A stretch of 64,000 bases of DNA from Alphaproteobacteria bacterium (GCA_022819985.1 JAJEGH010000003.1:1-64000), one strand, 5' to 3'; positions 1-8,869 are shown, numbered from the stretch's first letter. Made by a program: numbers and translations. The notes: a model not told the origin generated them from the letters alone.

Positions 1-139
1 GATAGGCCGCCACCAGCGCCGTCACGGCGCCGGTGAAAATGTTGATGATCGCGATCTCGCGCGATCCGATCCGGCCCATGAGCCAGATCCCGTTCAGGAA
101 CAGAACGGCTCCGACCCAGAGAAGTGCCAGTCCCAACAT
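1..139 (-). CDS. AmiS/UreI-family urea/amide channel, 5' part only
   Basis: Only the first 46 codons lie in the window; the gene continues past the left edge. The N-terminus begins [20 protein letters not shown], a hydrophobic first helix followed by a short polar turn and a second helix. This is the characteristic opening of AmiS/UreI proteins, inner-membrane channels for urea or short amides. The start is well supported: GGAGGAA lies 7 bases before ATG. The gene diverges from the cupin gene, with a large palindrome between them (171-201). By family habit an amidase or urease operon would lie further left, but that cannot be seen. Recognition rests on a short N-terminal stretch, so the subfamily is open. 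Confidence 0.72.
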   Translation of the reverse strand, partial: MLGLALLWVGAVLFLNGIWLMGRIGSREIAIINIFTGAVTALVAAY

Positions 140-170
140 AGTCGCTTCCTCCGAACTGTCATATGTCATT

Positions 171-201
171 AAGTGTAATTACATTAAATGTAATTACACT
201 T
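171..201. promoter_or_regulatory. Large palindromic operator between divergent genes
   Basis: Two 15-base arms, AAGTGTAATTACATT and its exact reverse complement, flank one central A. Each arm also contains the self-palindrome TGTAATTACA, so the site is a pair of dyads 15 bases apart. It lies 32 bases upstream of the AmiS/UreI start and 241 bases before the cupin start. The likely reading is an operator for a dimeric or tetrameric repressor (TetR, GntR or MarR type) that acts mainly on the leftward gene. The rest of the 302-base gap (140-441) shows no gene and no convincing promoter. Confidence 0.6.
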
Positions 202-441
202 TCGACAAAGAGTCAACTGGAGGCAGGGAATGGGATGCGTGACGGCGATGGCAGCCTTCGCCTGCGGGCAAGCAGTTGCAAATCGGGCAATCTGGGAAAC
301 GGGGCGCCCTGTGGAAAACCGCGATGCGCGGCGCAGCGCCGGCGGGCAGCGGTCTGCACAGGCCGGACACGCAATAAATCGCACGCAGCGGCCCGCTTTC
401 GTATAGGCTGCGACAGCCGATCTCCAGACCGGGAGGTTCCG

Positions 442-1419
442 ATGGACGGCGCGATCCTTTCCCATGACGAACTGCGCCAGGCGCCCGATCTCGACAGCCT
501 GACCGCGCGCGCCGCCGAACGCGGCCTGACGCCCGGCTGGATCGACCACGATGTGCCGATCCTCTATCGCGAGCCGCATACCGCCTTCCTGCCGGCGCAC
601 TGGCGGTACGAGGAGGCGAAGGCGGCGATGGACGGCGCGGCCCGGCTGATCGGCACCGACCTGGCCGAGCGGCGCAACCTGATCATGCGCAACCCGATCC
701 CCGGCAACGACATCGCGACGGCGCGCACCCTCATCTGCGCCTACCAGACCATCCTGCCGGGCGAACAGGCCGCCAGCCACCGGCACGCGCCCCACGCGCT
801 CCGCGTGATCCTGGACAGCGACGGCGCCTGGTCGATCGTCGACGGCGAGAAGCATCCGATGCTGACCGGCGATGTCGTCCTGACGCCGGGCGGTTCCTGG
901 CACGGCCACGGCCACGACGGGACCGAACAGGCCTACTGGTTCGACGGGCTGGACGTGCCGCTCGTTCACCTGCTCGAGCCGATGTATGTCGAGGGCCACC
1001 CCGACGGCATGGAGCCGGTGACGCGGGTGGTCACCGACTCGCCCTACCGATTCCCGATGGAGCGAACGCTCAGGGAGCTGGAGGCCGCGGCGCCCGACCC
1101 GGACGGGCATTTCGGCCGGCGCATCCGCTACGAGACGCCCCAAATGCCGACCATTGCGATCACCATGCACCGCATGGACGGCGGCTTCCGCGGCCGGCCC
1201 TACCGCTGCACGGCGAACAGCGTGTTCGTCGTCATGCAGGGCAGCGGCCGGTCGGTCGTCGACGGCACGGCGATCGACTGGACCTACGGCGACACCTTCG
1301 TATCGCCATCGTGGAAGACGGCGGAGCACAAGGCGGATGAGGACGTCGTGCTGTTCCAGATGTCGGACGAGGACCTGATCCGCTGGGCGCGATTCTGGCG
1401 CTTCGAGGCGATGGACTGA
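442..1419 (+). CDS. Gentisate 1,2-dioxygenase-like bicupin
   Basis: A 325-residue protein of the two-cupin family that includes gentisate 1,2-dioxygenase. These are cytoplasmic Fe(II) enzymes cleaving the ring between a carboxyl- and a hydroxyl-bearing carbon. The N-terminal cupin keeps histidine metal ligands (ASHRHAPHALR, then GGSWHGHGHDG). The C-terminal cupin repeats the fold (VFVVMQGSGRSVVDG) with fewer histidines. Length is close to that of gentisate dioxygenases. The start follows GGGAGG seven bases away; an upstream in-frame extension has no ribosome site and non-protein-like composition. No gentisate pathway genes sit beside it, so the true substrate may be a related aromatic or other ring compound. 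It ends 8 bases before the convergent EamA gene. Confidence 0.72.
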   Translation: MDGAILSHDELRQAPDLDSLTARAAERGLTPGWIDHDVPILYREPHTAFLPAHWRYEEAKAAMDGAARLIGTDLAERRNLIMRNPIPGNDIATARTLICAYQTILPGEQAASHRHAPHALRVILDSDGAWSIVDGEKHPMLTGDVVLTPGGSWHGHGHDGTEQAYWFDGLDVPLVHLLEPMYVEGHPDGMEPVTRVVTDSPYRFPMERTLRELEAAAPDPDGHFGRRIRYETPQMPTIAITMHRMDGGFRGRPYRCTANSVFVVMQGSGRSVVDGTAIDWTYGDTFVSPSWKTAEHKADEDVVLFQMSDEDLIRWARFWRFEAMD

Positions 1420-1427
1420 GCGCGGCG

Positions 1428-2390
1428 CTAACCGGCGCTGCCGGAGCGGCTTCTGCGAAACCACCCGAACACGCGCCCGTCGACCGCGGCGAGGCCGAGC
1501 AGGATCAGCGCCATGCCGCCCAGGGTCGCCGGCGTCAGCGCCTCGCCGAGGAACAGCGCGCCGGTAACCGCGGCGCCGACCGGCACGAGCAGGGTGACCA
1601 GCAGCAGGTTCGTCGGCCCGGCCCGCGCGAGCAGCCGGAAATAGAGAATGTAGCCGAAGGACGTGCCGAACACCGCCAGCGCGAGCAGGGCGGCCCATAC
1701 GCCGGCGCTTACGGAAAAATTCCAGAAGCGGTCGGTGACGGCAGCGACGGGCAGGACGATCAGGCTTGCGCAGATCAACTGGCCGGCGGACAGGACCAGC
1801 GGCGGGACGTGCCGGAACCGGCGGCCGTAGAGCGCCGCCACGGTGTAGGACAGCGCGGCGCCCAGGGTGAGAAGCTGGCCCGTGAAGCCGAGGGTGAAGC
1901 CGCCGAGCGCCTGCGGCCCGACCAGAACGACCAGCCCGGCGAATCCGATCGACACGCCCGCGATCCGCCCGGCCGTCATGCGCTCGCCGCCCATCAGGTG
2001 GGACAGCACAACGCTCATCATCGGCGTTACGCCGATCAGGATCGCCGTCATGCCGGTGTCGATCCATTGCTGGCCGCCGATAATCAGCGAAAAGGGCACG
2101 ACGTTGTTGAGCAGCGCCAGTACGATAAAGCCCGCCCACAGGCCCGGCGCCCGCGGCAGGCGCTGCCCGATCGCCGTCAGGAAGATCAGCAGCGCAACCG
2201 CAGCGAAACCGACCCGCGCCAGCACGACGGAAAGTACCGGCAGTTCGGACAGGCCGATCTTCTGGAACAGGTAGGACAGGCTCCACAGGCCGGACAGGCC
2301 GAGCAGCAGGCCCCAGTCGCCGGCATTCATGCGATGCGCGGCCCGCGACGGCGGGGCATCCGGGCTTGTCGCCTCGGCAGGGTCGGTCAT
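1428..2390 (-). CDS. EamA/DMT-superfamily permease
   Basis: A 320-residue inner-membrane protein with about ten hydrophobic helices in two repeated EamA halves (roughly residues 20-155 and 165-305). The second half ends with the usual LGEALTPATLGGMALILLGL signature. Members export amino acids, metabolites or drugs; the substrate cannot be told from sequence. Start chosen at the ATG preceded by GAGGAG. It diverges from oxyR across about 225 bases and converges on the cupin gene. An ordinary chromosomal exporter. Confidence 0.85.
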   Translation of the reverse strand: MTDPAEATSPDAPPSRAAHRMNAGDWGLLLGLSGLWSLSYLFQKIGLSELPVLSVVLARVGFAAVALLIFLTAIGQRLPRAPGLWAGFIVLALLNNVVPFSLIIGGQQWIDTGMTAILIGVTPMMSVVLSHLMGGERMTAGRIAGVSIGFAGLVVLVGPQALGGFTLGFTGQLLTLGAALSYTVAALYGRRFRHVPPLVLSAGQLICASLIVLPVAAVTDRFWNFSVSAGVWAALLALAVFGTSFGYILYFRLLARAGPTNLLLVTLLVPVGAAVTGALFLGEALTPATLGGMALILLGLAAVDGRVFGWFRRSRSGSAG

Positions 2391-2615
2391 GTCGGCTCCT
2401 CGTAAACGGGTGCCGTTTAGCCGCGCCGGCCTTCCCGCGCCATCCGGAAACTGCGCAAACCGGCCATGCCGGCGCGCTCTGCCGCCGCCACAACGAGCGC
2501 AAACACCGTTGCCCCGCGTCCGGCTTTTCGCTTTGCTCGGCACGGCCCGTCGAATATCGTCCGGCGGATACGCTCCCGCCGATGGGCGTTCGGCAATATC
2601 GAGAGGTCCGGCCCC

Positions 2616-3554
2616 TTGCCCGTCACCCTGCGCCAGCTCCGCTACTTCCAGGCGCTTGTCGAGCACGGCTCTTTCAGCCGGGCGGCCGAGAGTGTGTTCG
2701 TTTCGCAGCCGGCGCTTTCGCTGCAGATCCGCGAACTCGAGGCCGCGCTGGGCGGACCGCTCGTCGAACGCGAGAGCCGCGGCGTGCTTTTGACCCGGCT
2801 CGGCAGGGAGGTGCACGAACAGACGCTGCGGGTTCTGGACGAGACCCTGCTGCTCGAAACGCTGGGAAAACAGTACGAAGAGGGGTCGATTCGGGTCTCG
2901 GTCGGAGTCGTCTCCTCGCTCGCACCCTATCTCCTGCCGGGCCTGCTGAAGCGCCTGAACGACGCTTCGCCCCGGGTCGAACCCGATGTCATCGAGGCGT
3001 CCGGCCAGGGTCTGGTCGCAGGCCTTCTCGCCGGGCGGCTGGACGCGGCGGTCATCTCGCTGCCGCTGGGGATGATGGAGCTTCCCGAGCAGGAGCTGTT
3101 CGAGGACCGCTTCCTGATCGCGGGCCGCGCCGACCGGCTCGACGCCCTGCGCTCGCAGGGCTACGAGCCGGCTCCCGAAGACATGTCGCGCACCGATATC
3201 GGCCCGCTGCTGACGCTCGCCGACGGGCATTGCATGGCCGAACAGGTCCTCGGCGCCTGTTCGATGTGGCGCCTTCAGGAAGTCCGCCGGGGCGCCGAAT
3301 CCCTGGCGACGCTTTCGCGCCTCGTGGCGGCCGATGTCGGCCTCACCCTTCTTCCGGAAACCGCGGCCCTGTGCGAAGGCGCGGCGACGCCGGGCCTGAG
3401 CTTCCTTCGCTTTGCCGCACCGGAACCGTCCCGGCGCATCGGCCTCGCCCACCGCATCGCAGCCCACGGCCAGCGCTGGATCGATATGCTCGCAGAAGCC
3501 GCGAAAAAAGCGGGCGAGGACCTTACCCGGAAAGCCCGGGCGGAGATTGGCTGA
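2616..3554 (+). CDS. oxyR: OxyR-type peroxide-sensing LysR regulator
   Basis: A 312-residue LysR-family transcription factor. The N-terminal helix-turn-helix is clear (VTLRQLRYFQALVEHGSFSR, then SQPALSLQIRELE). The effector domain carries GHC at residue 206 and GAC at residue 215, the same nine-residue spacing as the redox pair Cys199/Cys208 of E. coli OxyR, so peroxide sensing by disulfide formation is expected. The start is TTG at 2616, about nine bases after AGAGG, and gives the usual LysR N-terminus. An ATG at 2466 would add 50 unconserved residues. The nucleobase permease begins 76 bases downstream on the same strand and may share transcription; no catalase or peroxiredoxin gene is adjacent. 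Confidence 0.83.
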   Translation: MPVTLRQLRYFQALVEHGSFSRAAESVFVSQPALSLQIRELEAALGGPLVERESRGVLLTRLGREVHEQTLRVLDETLLLETLGKQYEEGSIRVSVGVVSSLAPYLLPGLLKRLNDASPRVEPDVIEASGQGLVAGLLAGRLDAAVISLPLGMMELPEQELFEDRFLIAGRADRLDALRSQGYEPAPEDMSRTDIGPLLTLADGHCMAEQVLGACSMWRLQEVRRGAESLATLSRLVAADVGLTLLPETAALCEGAATPGLSFLRFAAPEPSRRIGLAHRIAAHGQRWIDMLAEAAKKAGEDLTRKARAEIG

Positions 3555-3630
3555 AACGGCGGCTTTTACCGGCCGCGCCCCCGCCTCGCACGGCCGGGCG
3601 CGGGCGCCGCACGGAACGGAGGGTGATGCC

Positions 3631-5376
3631 ATGGCCGAAGATGCGACGGGAGGGAACGCGCGCGTCCGCTACGAACCCGATGAAACCCCGCCGGTTTCGC
3701 TGTCGCTAGGCCTCGGCGCCCAGCTCGCCATGCTCACCGTCGCCGGGGTGGTACTGACCCCGGTGATCGTGATCCGGGCCGCCGGCGGGAGCGCGGATTT
3801 CCTGTCCTGGGCGGTGTTCGCCGCCGTCATCGTCAGCGGCGTCACCACGATCCTGCAGGCAGTGCGGCTCGGCCGGATCGGCGCCGGCTACGTCTTGCTG
3901 ATGGGCACGTCCGGGGCTTTCATCTCGGTTTGCATTACGGCGATCGCCGAGGGCGGGCCCGGCATGCTGGCGACCCTGGTCGTGATCTCCTCGCTGTTCC
4001 AGTTCGCGCTGGCGTCGCGCCTGTCCCTGTTCCGCCGCATCTTCACGCCGACCGTGGCGGGCACCGTGATCATGCTGATTCCGGTGACGGTCATGCCGAT
4101 CATCTTCAAGATGCTGGGCGACGTGCCGGAGGGCACGCCGGCGGCGGCGGCGCCCCTGAGCGCGCTCGTCGCCGTCTTCGTCATCGTCGGGATCGCCCTG
4201 AAGGCGACGGGGTCGCTGCGGCTGTGGGCGCCGGTGATCGGGATCGTCGCCGCCTGCGGCGTCGCCGGCTATTTCGGCATCTACGATACGGCGCGGATCG
4301 CCGACGCGGCGTGGATCGGGCTTCCCGCCGGCGCGTGGCCGGGCTTCGACCTGGATTTCGGCCCGGTCTTCTGGTCGCTGCTGCCGGCCTTCGTTTTCGT
4401 CACCCTGGTCGGCGCGCTGGAAACGATCGGCGATTCCGTCGGCATCCAGCATGTCTCCTGGCGCAAGCCGCGGGCGGCGGACTTTCGCGCCGTGCAGGGC
4501 GCGGTGACGGCCGACGGTGTGGGCAACCTGCTGTCCGGTCTGGCCGGCACGGTCCCCAACACGACCTATTCGACCAGCATTGCGGTCACCGAACTGACCG
4601 GGGTCGGCGCCCGTTCCGTCGGCATGGCGGCCGGCGCGATCTTCGTCGTCCTCGCCTTCTGCCCCAAGGCGCTCGCCGCCGTCCTGGCGATTCCGAACCC
4701 GGTTGCCGCCGCCTATGTCACCGTTCTTCTCGCCATGCTTTTCGTTCTGGGCATGAAGATCGTCGTCCAGGACGGCATCGACTACCGCAAGGGCCTGATC
4801 GCAGGCGTATCCTTCTGGGCCGGCGTCGGCTTCCAGAGCGGCGTGATCTTCCCGGAAATCTTCGCCGATTTCGCCGGCGGCATCCTGCAGAACGGCATGA
4901 CCGCCGGCGGCCTGGTGGCGCTGCTGCTCACCCTGTTCGTGGAAGCCGCCAGACCGCGGCCGAAGCGGATCGAACTGCCGTTCGCCGCGGCCGGCCTGCC
5001 CGAATTGCGCAAGTTTCTGGCCGACTTCGCCGCGCGCAGCGGGTGGGACGAAAGCATGGCCCACCGGCTCGACACGGCCGGGGAGGAGACCGTGCTGACG
5101 CTGCTGGAACGGGAGGAAGAACGGGAAAGCGAAACGCCGCGCCGCCTGTTCCTCGTGGCGCACAAGGAGGAAGGCGAAGCCGTTCTCGAATTCCTCGCCG
5201 GGACGGGCGACGAAAACCTGCAGGACCGGATTGCGCTGCTCGGCGAACAGAGCGCCGGGCCGTCGCCGGAGCAGGAATTCTCGCTACGCCTGCTGCGCCA
5301 CGTCGCGTCGTCGGTCCATCACCAGCAGTATCACGACACCGACATCCTGACCGTACGGGTCAAGGCGCCGGGGTGA
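3631..5376 (+). CDS. NCS2 nucleobase permease with C-terminal regulatory-like domain
   Basis: A 581-residue protein. Residues 15 to about 440 form a nucleobase:cation symporter-2 (xanthine/uracil permease) core with roughly 14 membrane helices. The family motif region around TVPNTTYSTSIAVTELTGVG and the helices either side are intact. Residues 448-581 are extra. Their pattern (LPELRKFLADFA, then RLDTAGEETVLTLLE, then FSLRLLRHVASSV) resembles the RsbW/anti-sigma histidine-kinase-like ATPase fold, but no clear ATP-binding asparagine box is visible. The tail is presumably cytoplasmic. The start has GGAGGG upstream. The permease assignment is firm; the tail assignment is tentative. The gene follows oxyR directly. 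Confidence 0.8.
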   Translation: MAEDATGGNARVRYEPDETPPVSLSLGLGAQLAMLTVAGVVLTPVIVIRAAGGSADFLSWAVFAAVIVSGVTTILQAVRLGRIGAGYVLLMGTSGAFISVCITAIAEGGPGMLATLVVISSLFQFALASRLSLFRRIFTPTVAGTVIMLIPVTVMPIIFKMLGDVPEGTPAAAAPLSALVAVFVIVGIALKATGSLRLWAPVIGIVAACGVAGYFGIYDTARIADAAWIGLPAGAWPGFDLDFGPVFWSLLPAFVFVTLVGALETIGDSVGIQHVSWRKPRAADFRAVQGAVTADGVGNLLSGLAGTVPNTTYSTSIAVTELTGVGARSVGMAAGAIFVVLAFCPKALAAVLAIPNPVAAAYVTVLLAMLFVLGMKIVVQDGIDYRKGLIAGVSFWAGVGFQSGVIFPEIFADFAGGILQNGMTAGGLVALLLTLFVEAARPRPKRIELPFAAAGLPELRKFLADFAARSGWDESMAHRLDTAGEETVLTLLEREEERESETPRRLFLVAHKEEGEAVLEFLAGTGDENLQDRIALLGEQSAGPSPEQEFSLRLLRHVASSVHHQQYHDTDILTVRVKAPG

Positions 5377-5382
5377 CGGGTA

Positions 5383-5620
5383 GTGAGTCAGTTTGACATT
5401 ATCGGGCGCGCAGCAGCCGGAAAACGTCCTGCCGTTCAACGCCCCTCCCTTGTCACCCCGGACGCTGCGCAGCAGCGATCCGGGGACCAGGGCCGCAGGC
5501 AAGGCCGTGCCGGACGACTCTGGACCCCGGATTTCCGCTTCGCTCCATCCGGGGTGACAAGGCAGGGGATTCGGAGAGACTCTCCGGCTTTGTCCGACGC
5601 CGAAAGTCAAACTGACTCAC
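5383..5620. repeat. Nested inverted-repeat intergenic element (~240 bp)
   Basis: Perfect 15-base terminal inverted repeats GTGAGTCAGTTTGAC (5383-5397) and its complement (5606-5620) bound the element. Inside is a second pair (CCTTGTCACCCCGGA near 5447 and its mirror near 5537) around a GCTGCGCAGCAGCGATCCGG core. The inner part resembles the dispersed GTCACCCCGGA...TCCGGGGTGAC repeats common between alphaproteobacterial genes. It fills most of the 341-base gap 5377-5717 and begins just after the permease stop, so the transcript could fold into a long hairpin. No transposase reading frame is present; a small non-autonomous element or intergenic repeat is the best reading. Confidence 0.65.
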
Positions 5621-5717
5621 CACCGGATGACGGGCGAGTGGGCGAATGGCGCAAGGGCGGTAACTCGGTCACTTCAAGTAATGATCGGCCCGGCATGTGC
5701 GCAGGCGGTATAGCCTT

Positions 5718-6506
5718 ATGAAGATCGCTAATGTGGTAGTTAGGAAATCGAACGAAGAGCCTAATTGGACCGGGCTCTGTACTTGGCTGAAGGAGCGCCG
5801 TCCAGATATAGTAGCGCTTCAGAAAATCGGTTCGATTTTTCCGAAAAAAGAGAGTTTTTTGGATCTCGGATACAAGAGCAGGTTTCTCAGCGGTCCGCGC
5901 TGGTACCTCGGAGTTGCTGTTTTAAGCTGCCAAAAACTGCCGCAACCGAAGTTACGCAACTGCCGATTAGCGGGCGCCGAGCAAGACGGGCCGCGGTTCC
6001 TGACCGTAGATATCGGCGGGTTCTGGGTTTCGTCGCTCTATGCTCCGTATGGCCCGCTTAAGTCTAAGCCGGGAGACACGAGGCCTAAGCATGAGCGGGC
6101 AATTGAGCGACGGGTCGCGTGGCTGAACCGCCTGCAAGATCACATCTACAACAACGGTTACCACAGCCGTGACAGCTTGCTTTGTGGCGACTTCAACGTC
6201 AAAGTTAGGGCTGACGGTCCGCTTAAGCAAAACGATAAATTCTATTCAGACAAAGAACAGGATGCGCTCGAATCGCTGATGAACTTGGATTTCCGCGATC
6301 TTTACCGCGAAAAGAACCCCAACGAAAAGGGTCACACCCGCGGTTACGATAAAAGACATTCCGAAGGTACGTCGCGGCTCCATTTGATTCTCGCGAGCAT
6401 GAGCTTGAAAGATCATCTACGATCCGCATGCGTGGACGTTGAATCAAAATGTCGGCCGCGAGAGGACGCCCCTCCACTCGTCGTCGATTTGGACGTCGAT
6501 TTGTAA
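5718..6506 (+). CDS. ExoIII/EEP-fold protein lacking catalytic residues
   Basis: A 262-residue protein with the outline of exonuclease III/AP endonuclease: WLKERRPDIVALQ near residue 35, SLYAPYG, LLCGDFNV, and a RLHLILAS strand. Key positions differ from E. coli ExoIII. The metal-binding Glu of LQE is Lys36. The Asp of the RIDLLL strand is His. The final SDHAPV motif reads REDAPP, losing the catalytic His. The GDFN Asp and Asn remain. Nuclease activity is therefore doubtful; it may bind DNA, act on something else or be decaying, although the frame is intact. The gene is visibly AT-richer than its surroundings and follows a repeat element, which suggests horizontal acquisition. Confidence 0.6.
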   Translation: MKIANVVVRKSNEEPNWTGLCTWLKERRPDIVALQKIGSIFPKKESFLDLGYKSRFLSGPRWYLGVAVLSCQKLPQPKLRNCRLAGAEQDGPRFLTVDIGGFWVSSLYAPYGPLKSKPGDTRPKHERAIERRVAWLNRLQDHIYNNGYHSRDSLLCGDFNVKVRADGPLKQNDKFYSDKEQDALESLMNLDFRDLYREKNPNEKGHTRGYDKRHSEGTSRLHLILASMSLKDHLRSACVDVESKCRPREDAPPLVVDLDVDL

Positions 6507-6560
6507 TCGTCGTGGTCGGATAAATCAGCCGAGGAGGCGTTTAGCCAGTCTGCGCGCCGC

Positions 6561-8405
6561 TCAGTCCACGATGTGGTAGACCGGCGCCTTTTCCATCTCC
6601 CACGAGTCGCTGTCGCGGTCGTAGCGGGACAGCGTGAAGCAGTGCCAGTTGTCGTCGTCCAGCTTCGGATGGTCGGCGCGGTAGTAATAGCCGGGCCAGC
6701 GGGTTTCCTCGCGGAACAGCGTGTGCTGGGTCACGCTCTCCGAGGCCAGCACCCGGTGGTGCAGTTCCCAGGCGCGCTGAAGCTGGTGCAGGTCTTCGGC
6801 GCCGATATGGTTCATGTCTTCCTTCAGCATGCCGAGCAGTTCGATGCCGCGGTCGAGCAGCGGCGTGTTGGTTGTGTAGTGGGCGCTGATGCCGCCGACA
6901 TACTCGTCCATGATCTTCTCGAGGCGCTGGAGGCCGTGGATCGGCAGCAGGTAGCTGGGCGAGACCGTGCCGGCGACGATCTCGTTGCGGCCGACCGCAT
7001 AATTCTCCATCGGCTGGAACACCGTCTTTTCGAGCGAGCGGTATTCCTGCTCGTCGACCTGCGGCGGCTCGTTGCCCAGGTCGTTGACGTAGTTGACCGC
7101 CGCCTTGCCGGCGATCCGCCCTTCGGTGAACGAGCCGGAGGAAAATTTGTGCGCCGTGCCGCCGATCGTGTCGCCGGCGCCGAACAGGCCGTCGACCGTC
7201 ATCATCCGGTTGTAGCCCCACTGGTACTCGTCGGGCGCATAGTCCTCCGGCCCGCTCGCCCAGGCGCCGGAGCAGGTCGCGTGGGAGCCCATGACGTAGG
7301 GTTCGGAGGTCGTGAGTTCCGGGTTGATGTGCTTCGGATCGATATTCTGCGACGCCCAGACGACGGCCTGGCCGATCGTCATGCCGAGGAAATTCTCCCA
7401 GCCGACCGTTTCCTTGTGCGGATCCTGGAAGGCTTCCTTGGTCACCATCCGGATCGGGCCGCGGCCGGCCTTGACCTCTTCGAGCAGCGCGTGGTTGCGC
7501 AGGCAGGTCGGCACCGGATGCCGGTCGACATAGTCCCCGACCAGTTCCTTGGTGTGCTCGTACCAGGTGGATTCGTACTCCTCGCCATAGGCGTTCTGGG
7601 TGTAGGTCTTGAGGTGCAGGAAATAGGCGCCGACCGGACCGTAGCCGTCCTTGAACCGGGTCAGGACGATGCGGTTCTCCATCTGGGTCATCTTGGCGCC
7701 GACCAGGATCGGCAGGGCATAGGCCGAGGCGCTGCTCCAGGGCGCGTACCAGGTTCGCCCCATGCCTTCGCCGACCGCGCGCGGCTTGAAGATGTGCGAG
7801 GCGCCGCCCGCGGACACGATCACCGCCTTGGCCTTGAAGACGTAGAAATCGCCGGTGCGCACGTTGAAGCCGACGGCGCCGGCGACCCGGTTGGGCTTCG
7901 TCTTGTCGGTCAGGAGGTGGGTGACCATGATCCGGTTGTAGACCTCGGTCGCAGCCTTGCGGGCCGCCTCCGCGACGATCGGCTTGTAGCTCTCGCCGTG
8001 GATCATGATCTGCCACTTGCCTTCCCGCAGATAGCGCCCGGTTTCCGGGTCTTTCATGATCGGGAGGCCCCATTCCTCGAACTTGTGCACCGTGCCGTCG
8101 ACATGGCGGGCGATGTCGTAGCCGAGGTCTTCGCGCACCAGGCCCATCAGGTCGTTGCGGGCGTAGCGGACATGGTCCTCCGGCTGGTTCTCGTCCCACT
8201 GCATGCCCATGTAGCAGTTGATGGCGTACAGGCCCTGGGCGACGGCGCCGCTGCGTTCGATATTGGCCTTCTCGACGCACACGACCTTCAGGTCGCGGCC
8301 CCAGTAGCGGGACTCGTAGACGGCCCCGCAGCCGGCCATGCCGCCGCCGATGACGAGAACGTCGGAATCGACGAAGACGGTTTTTCTGCGCGAGAACAGG
8401 CCCAC
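6561..8405 (-). CDS. aprA: Adenylylsulfate (APS) reductase, alpha subunit
   Basis: A 614-residue FAD flavoprotein that interconverts sulfite plus AMP with adenosine 5'-phosphosulfate in the cytoplasm. The N-terminal nucleotide-binding motif is VIGGGMAGCGAVYE. GSHATCSGAWASGPED and the FGAGDTIGGTAHKF stretch are typical of AprA. The length is that of full AprA proteins. Start is GTG at 8405, sharing one base with the aprB stop (TAGTG), so translation is coupled. With aprB, aprM and the divergent sat gene this is the arrangement used by sulfur oxidisers, where the enzyme probably runs from sulfite to APS. Oxidative direction is inferred from the aprM-type cluster and not proven. Confidence 0.93.
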   Translation of the reverse strand: MGLFSRRKTVFVDSDVLVIGGGMAGCGAVYESRYWGRDLKVVCVEKANIERSGAVAQGLYAINCYMGMQWDENQPEDHVRYARNDLMGLVREDLGYDIARHVDGTVHKFEEWGLPIMKDPETGRYLREGKWQIMIHGESYKPIVAEAARKAATEVYNRIMVTHLLTDKTKPNRVAGAVGFNVRTGDFYVFKAKAVIVSAGGASHIFKPRAVGEGMGRTWYAPWSSASAYALPILVGAKMTQMENRIVLTRFKDGYGPVGAYFLHLKTYTQNAYGEEYESTWYEHTKELVGDYVDRHPVPTCLRNHALLEEVKAGRGPIRMVTKEAFQDPHKETVGWENFLGMTIGQAVVWASQNIDPKHINPELTTSEPYVMGSHATCSGAWASGPEDYAPDEYQWGYNRMMTVDGLFGAGDTIGGTAHKFSSGSFTEGRIAGKAAVNYVNDLGNEPPQVDEQEYRSLEKTVFQPMENYAVGRNEIVAGTVSPSYLLPIHGLQRLEKIMDEYVGGISAHYTTNTPLLDRGIELLGMLKEDMNHIGAEDLHQLQRAWELHHRVLASESVTQHTLFREETRWPGYYYRADHPKLDDDNWHCFTLSRYDRDSDSWEMEKAPVYHIVD

Positions 8406-8869
8406 TAGACTACTCCCTGCTTGAGCTGGTCCGGCGCGAGCGCGGGCAGCCCTCCCTCGATGTTCAGGGCATCCGGCTCGTGCGCCAGCTCCTGGTTCGC
8501 GTATTCGCCGGCATCGGGCGCGGCATAGTCGGACGGCGACGGGATCGTGCCCCATTTCGTCGTCCGGATCGGCGAGACGAAATCCTTTTCGTGGCCGTCG
8601 CGGAACTTGATTTTCCAGGAGATCGTGCCCTTCGCTTCCTCGCGCAGCGCCCGGACGCTGTGGCCGAGCGGCGCGAAATCGGCGTAGCCGCGGCAGTCGA
8701 TGGCGTTCTGCGGGCAGGCCTTCACGCAGGAATAGCATTCCCAGCACATGTTGGGCTCGATGTTGTAGGCCCGCCGGTAGGTTGTATCGATATGCATGAT
8801 GTCGGACGGGCAGATATCGACGCAGTGCCCGCAGCCGTCGCAGCTTGTCATGTAGACGAAAGTCGGCAT
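8405..8869 (-). CDS. aprB: APS reductase, beta (ferredoxin-like) subunit
   Basis: A 154-residue iron-sulfur subunit that carries electrons to or from the AprA flavin. Two four-cysteine [4Fe-4S] motifs are visible: CDGCGHCVDICP (residues about 10-21) and CWECYSCVKACP (about 42-53). The acidic C-terminal tail is the part that wraps around AprA in known structures. ATG start at 8869 with AAGGAG upstream. It lies 61 bases after aprM and overlaps aprA by one base, forming aprMBA. Confidence 0.93.
   Translation of the reverse strand: MPTFVYMTSCDGCGHCVDICPSDIMHIDTTYRRAYNIEPNMCWECYSCVKACPQNAIDCRGYADFAPLGHSVRALREEAKGTISWKIKFRDGHEKDFVSPIRTTKWGTIPSPSDYAAPDAGEYANQELAHEPDALNIEGGLPALAPDQLKQGVV

Noticed and set aside
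163..441. Frame continuing upstream of the cupin gene
   Set aside because: No ribosome site, biased composition and overlap with the palindromic operator; the family starts at 442.
2466..2615. Longer N-terminus for OxyR from an upstream ATG
   Set aside because: The added residues are Arg/Ala-rich and unlike any LysR protein; TTG at 2616 gives the canonical start with a ribosome site.
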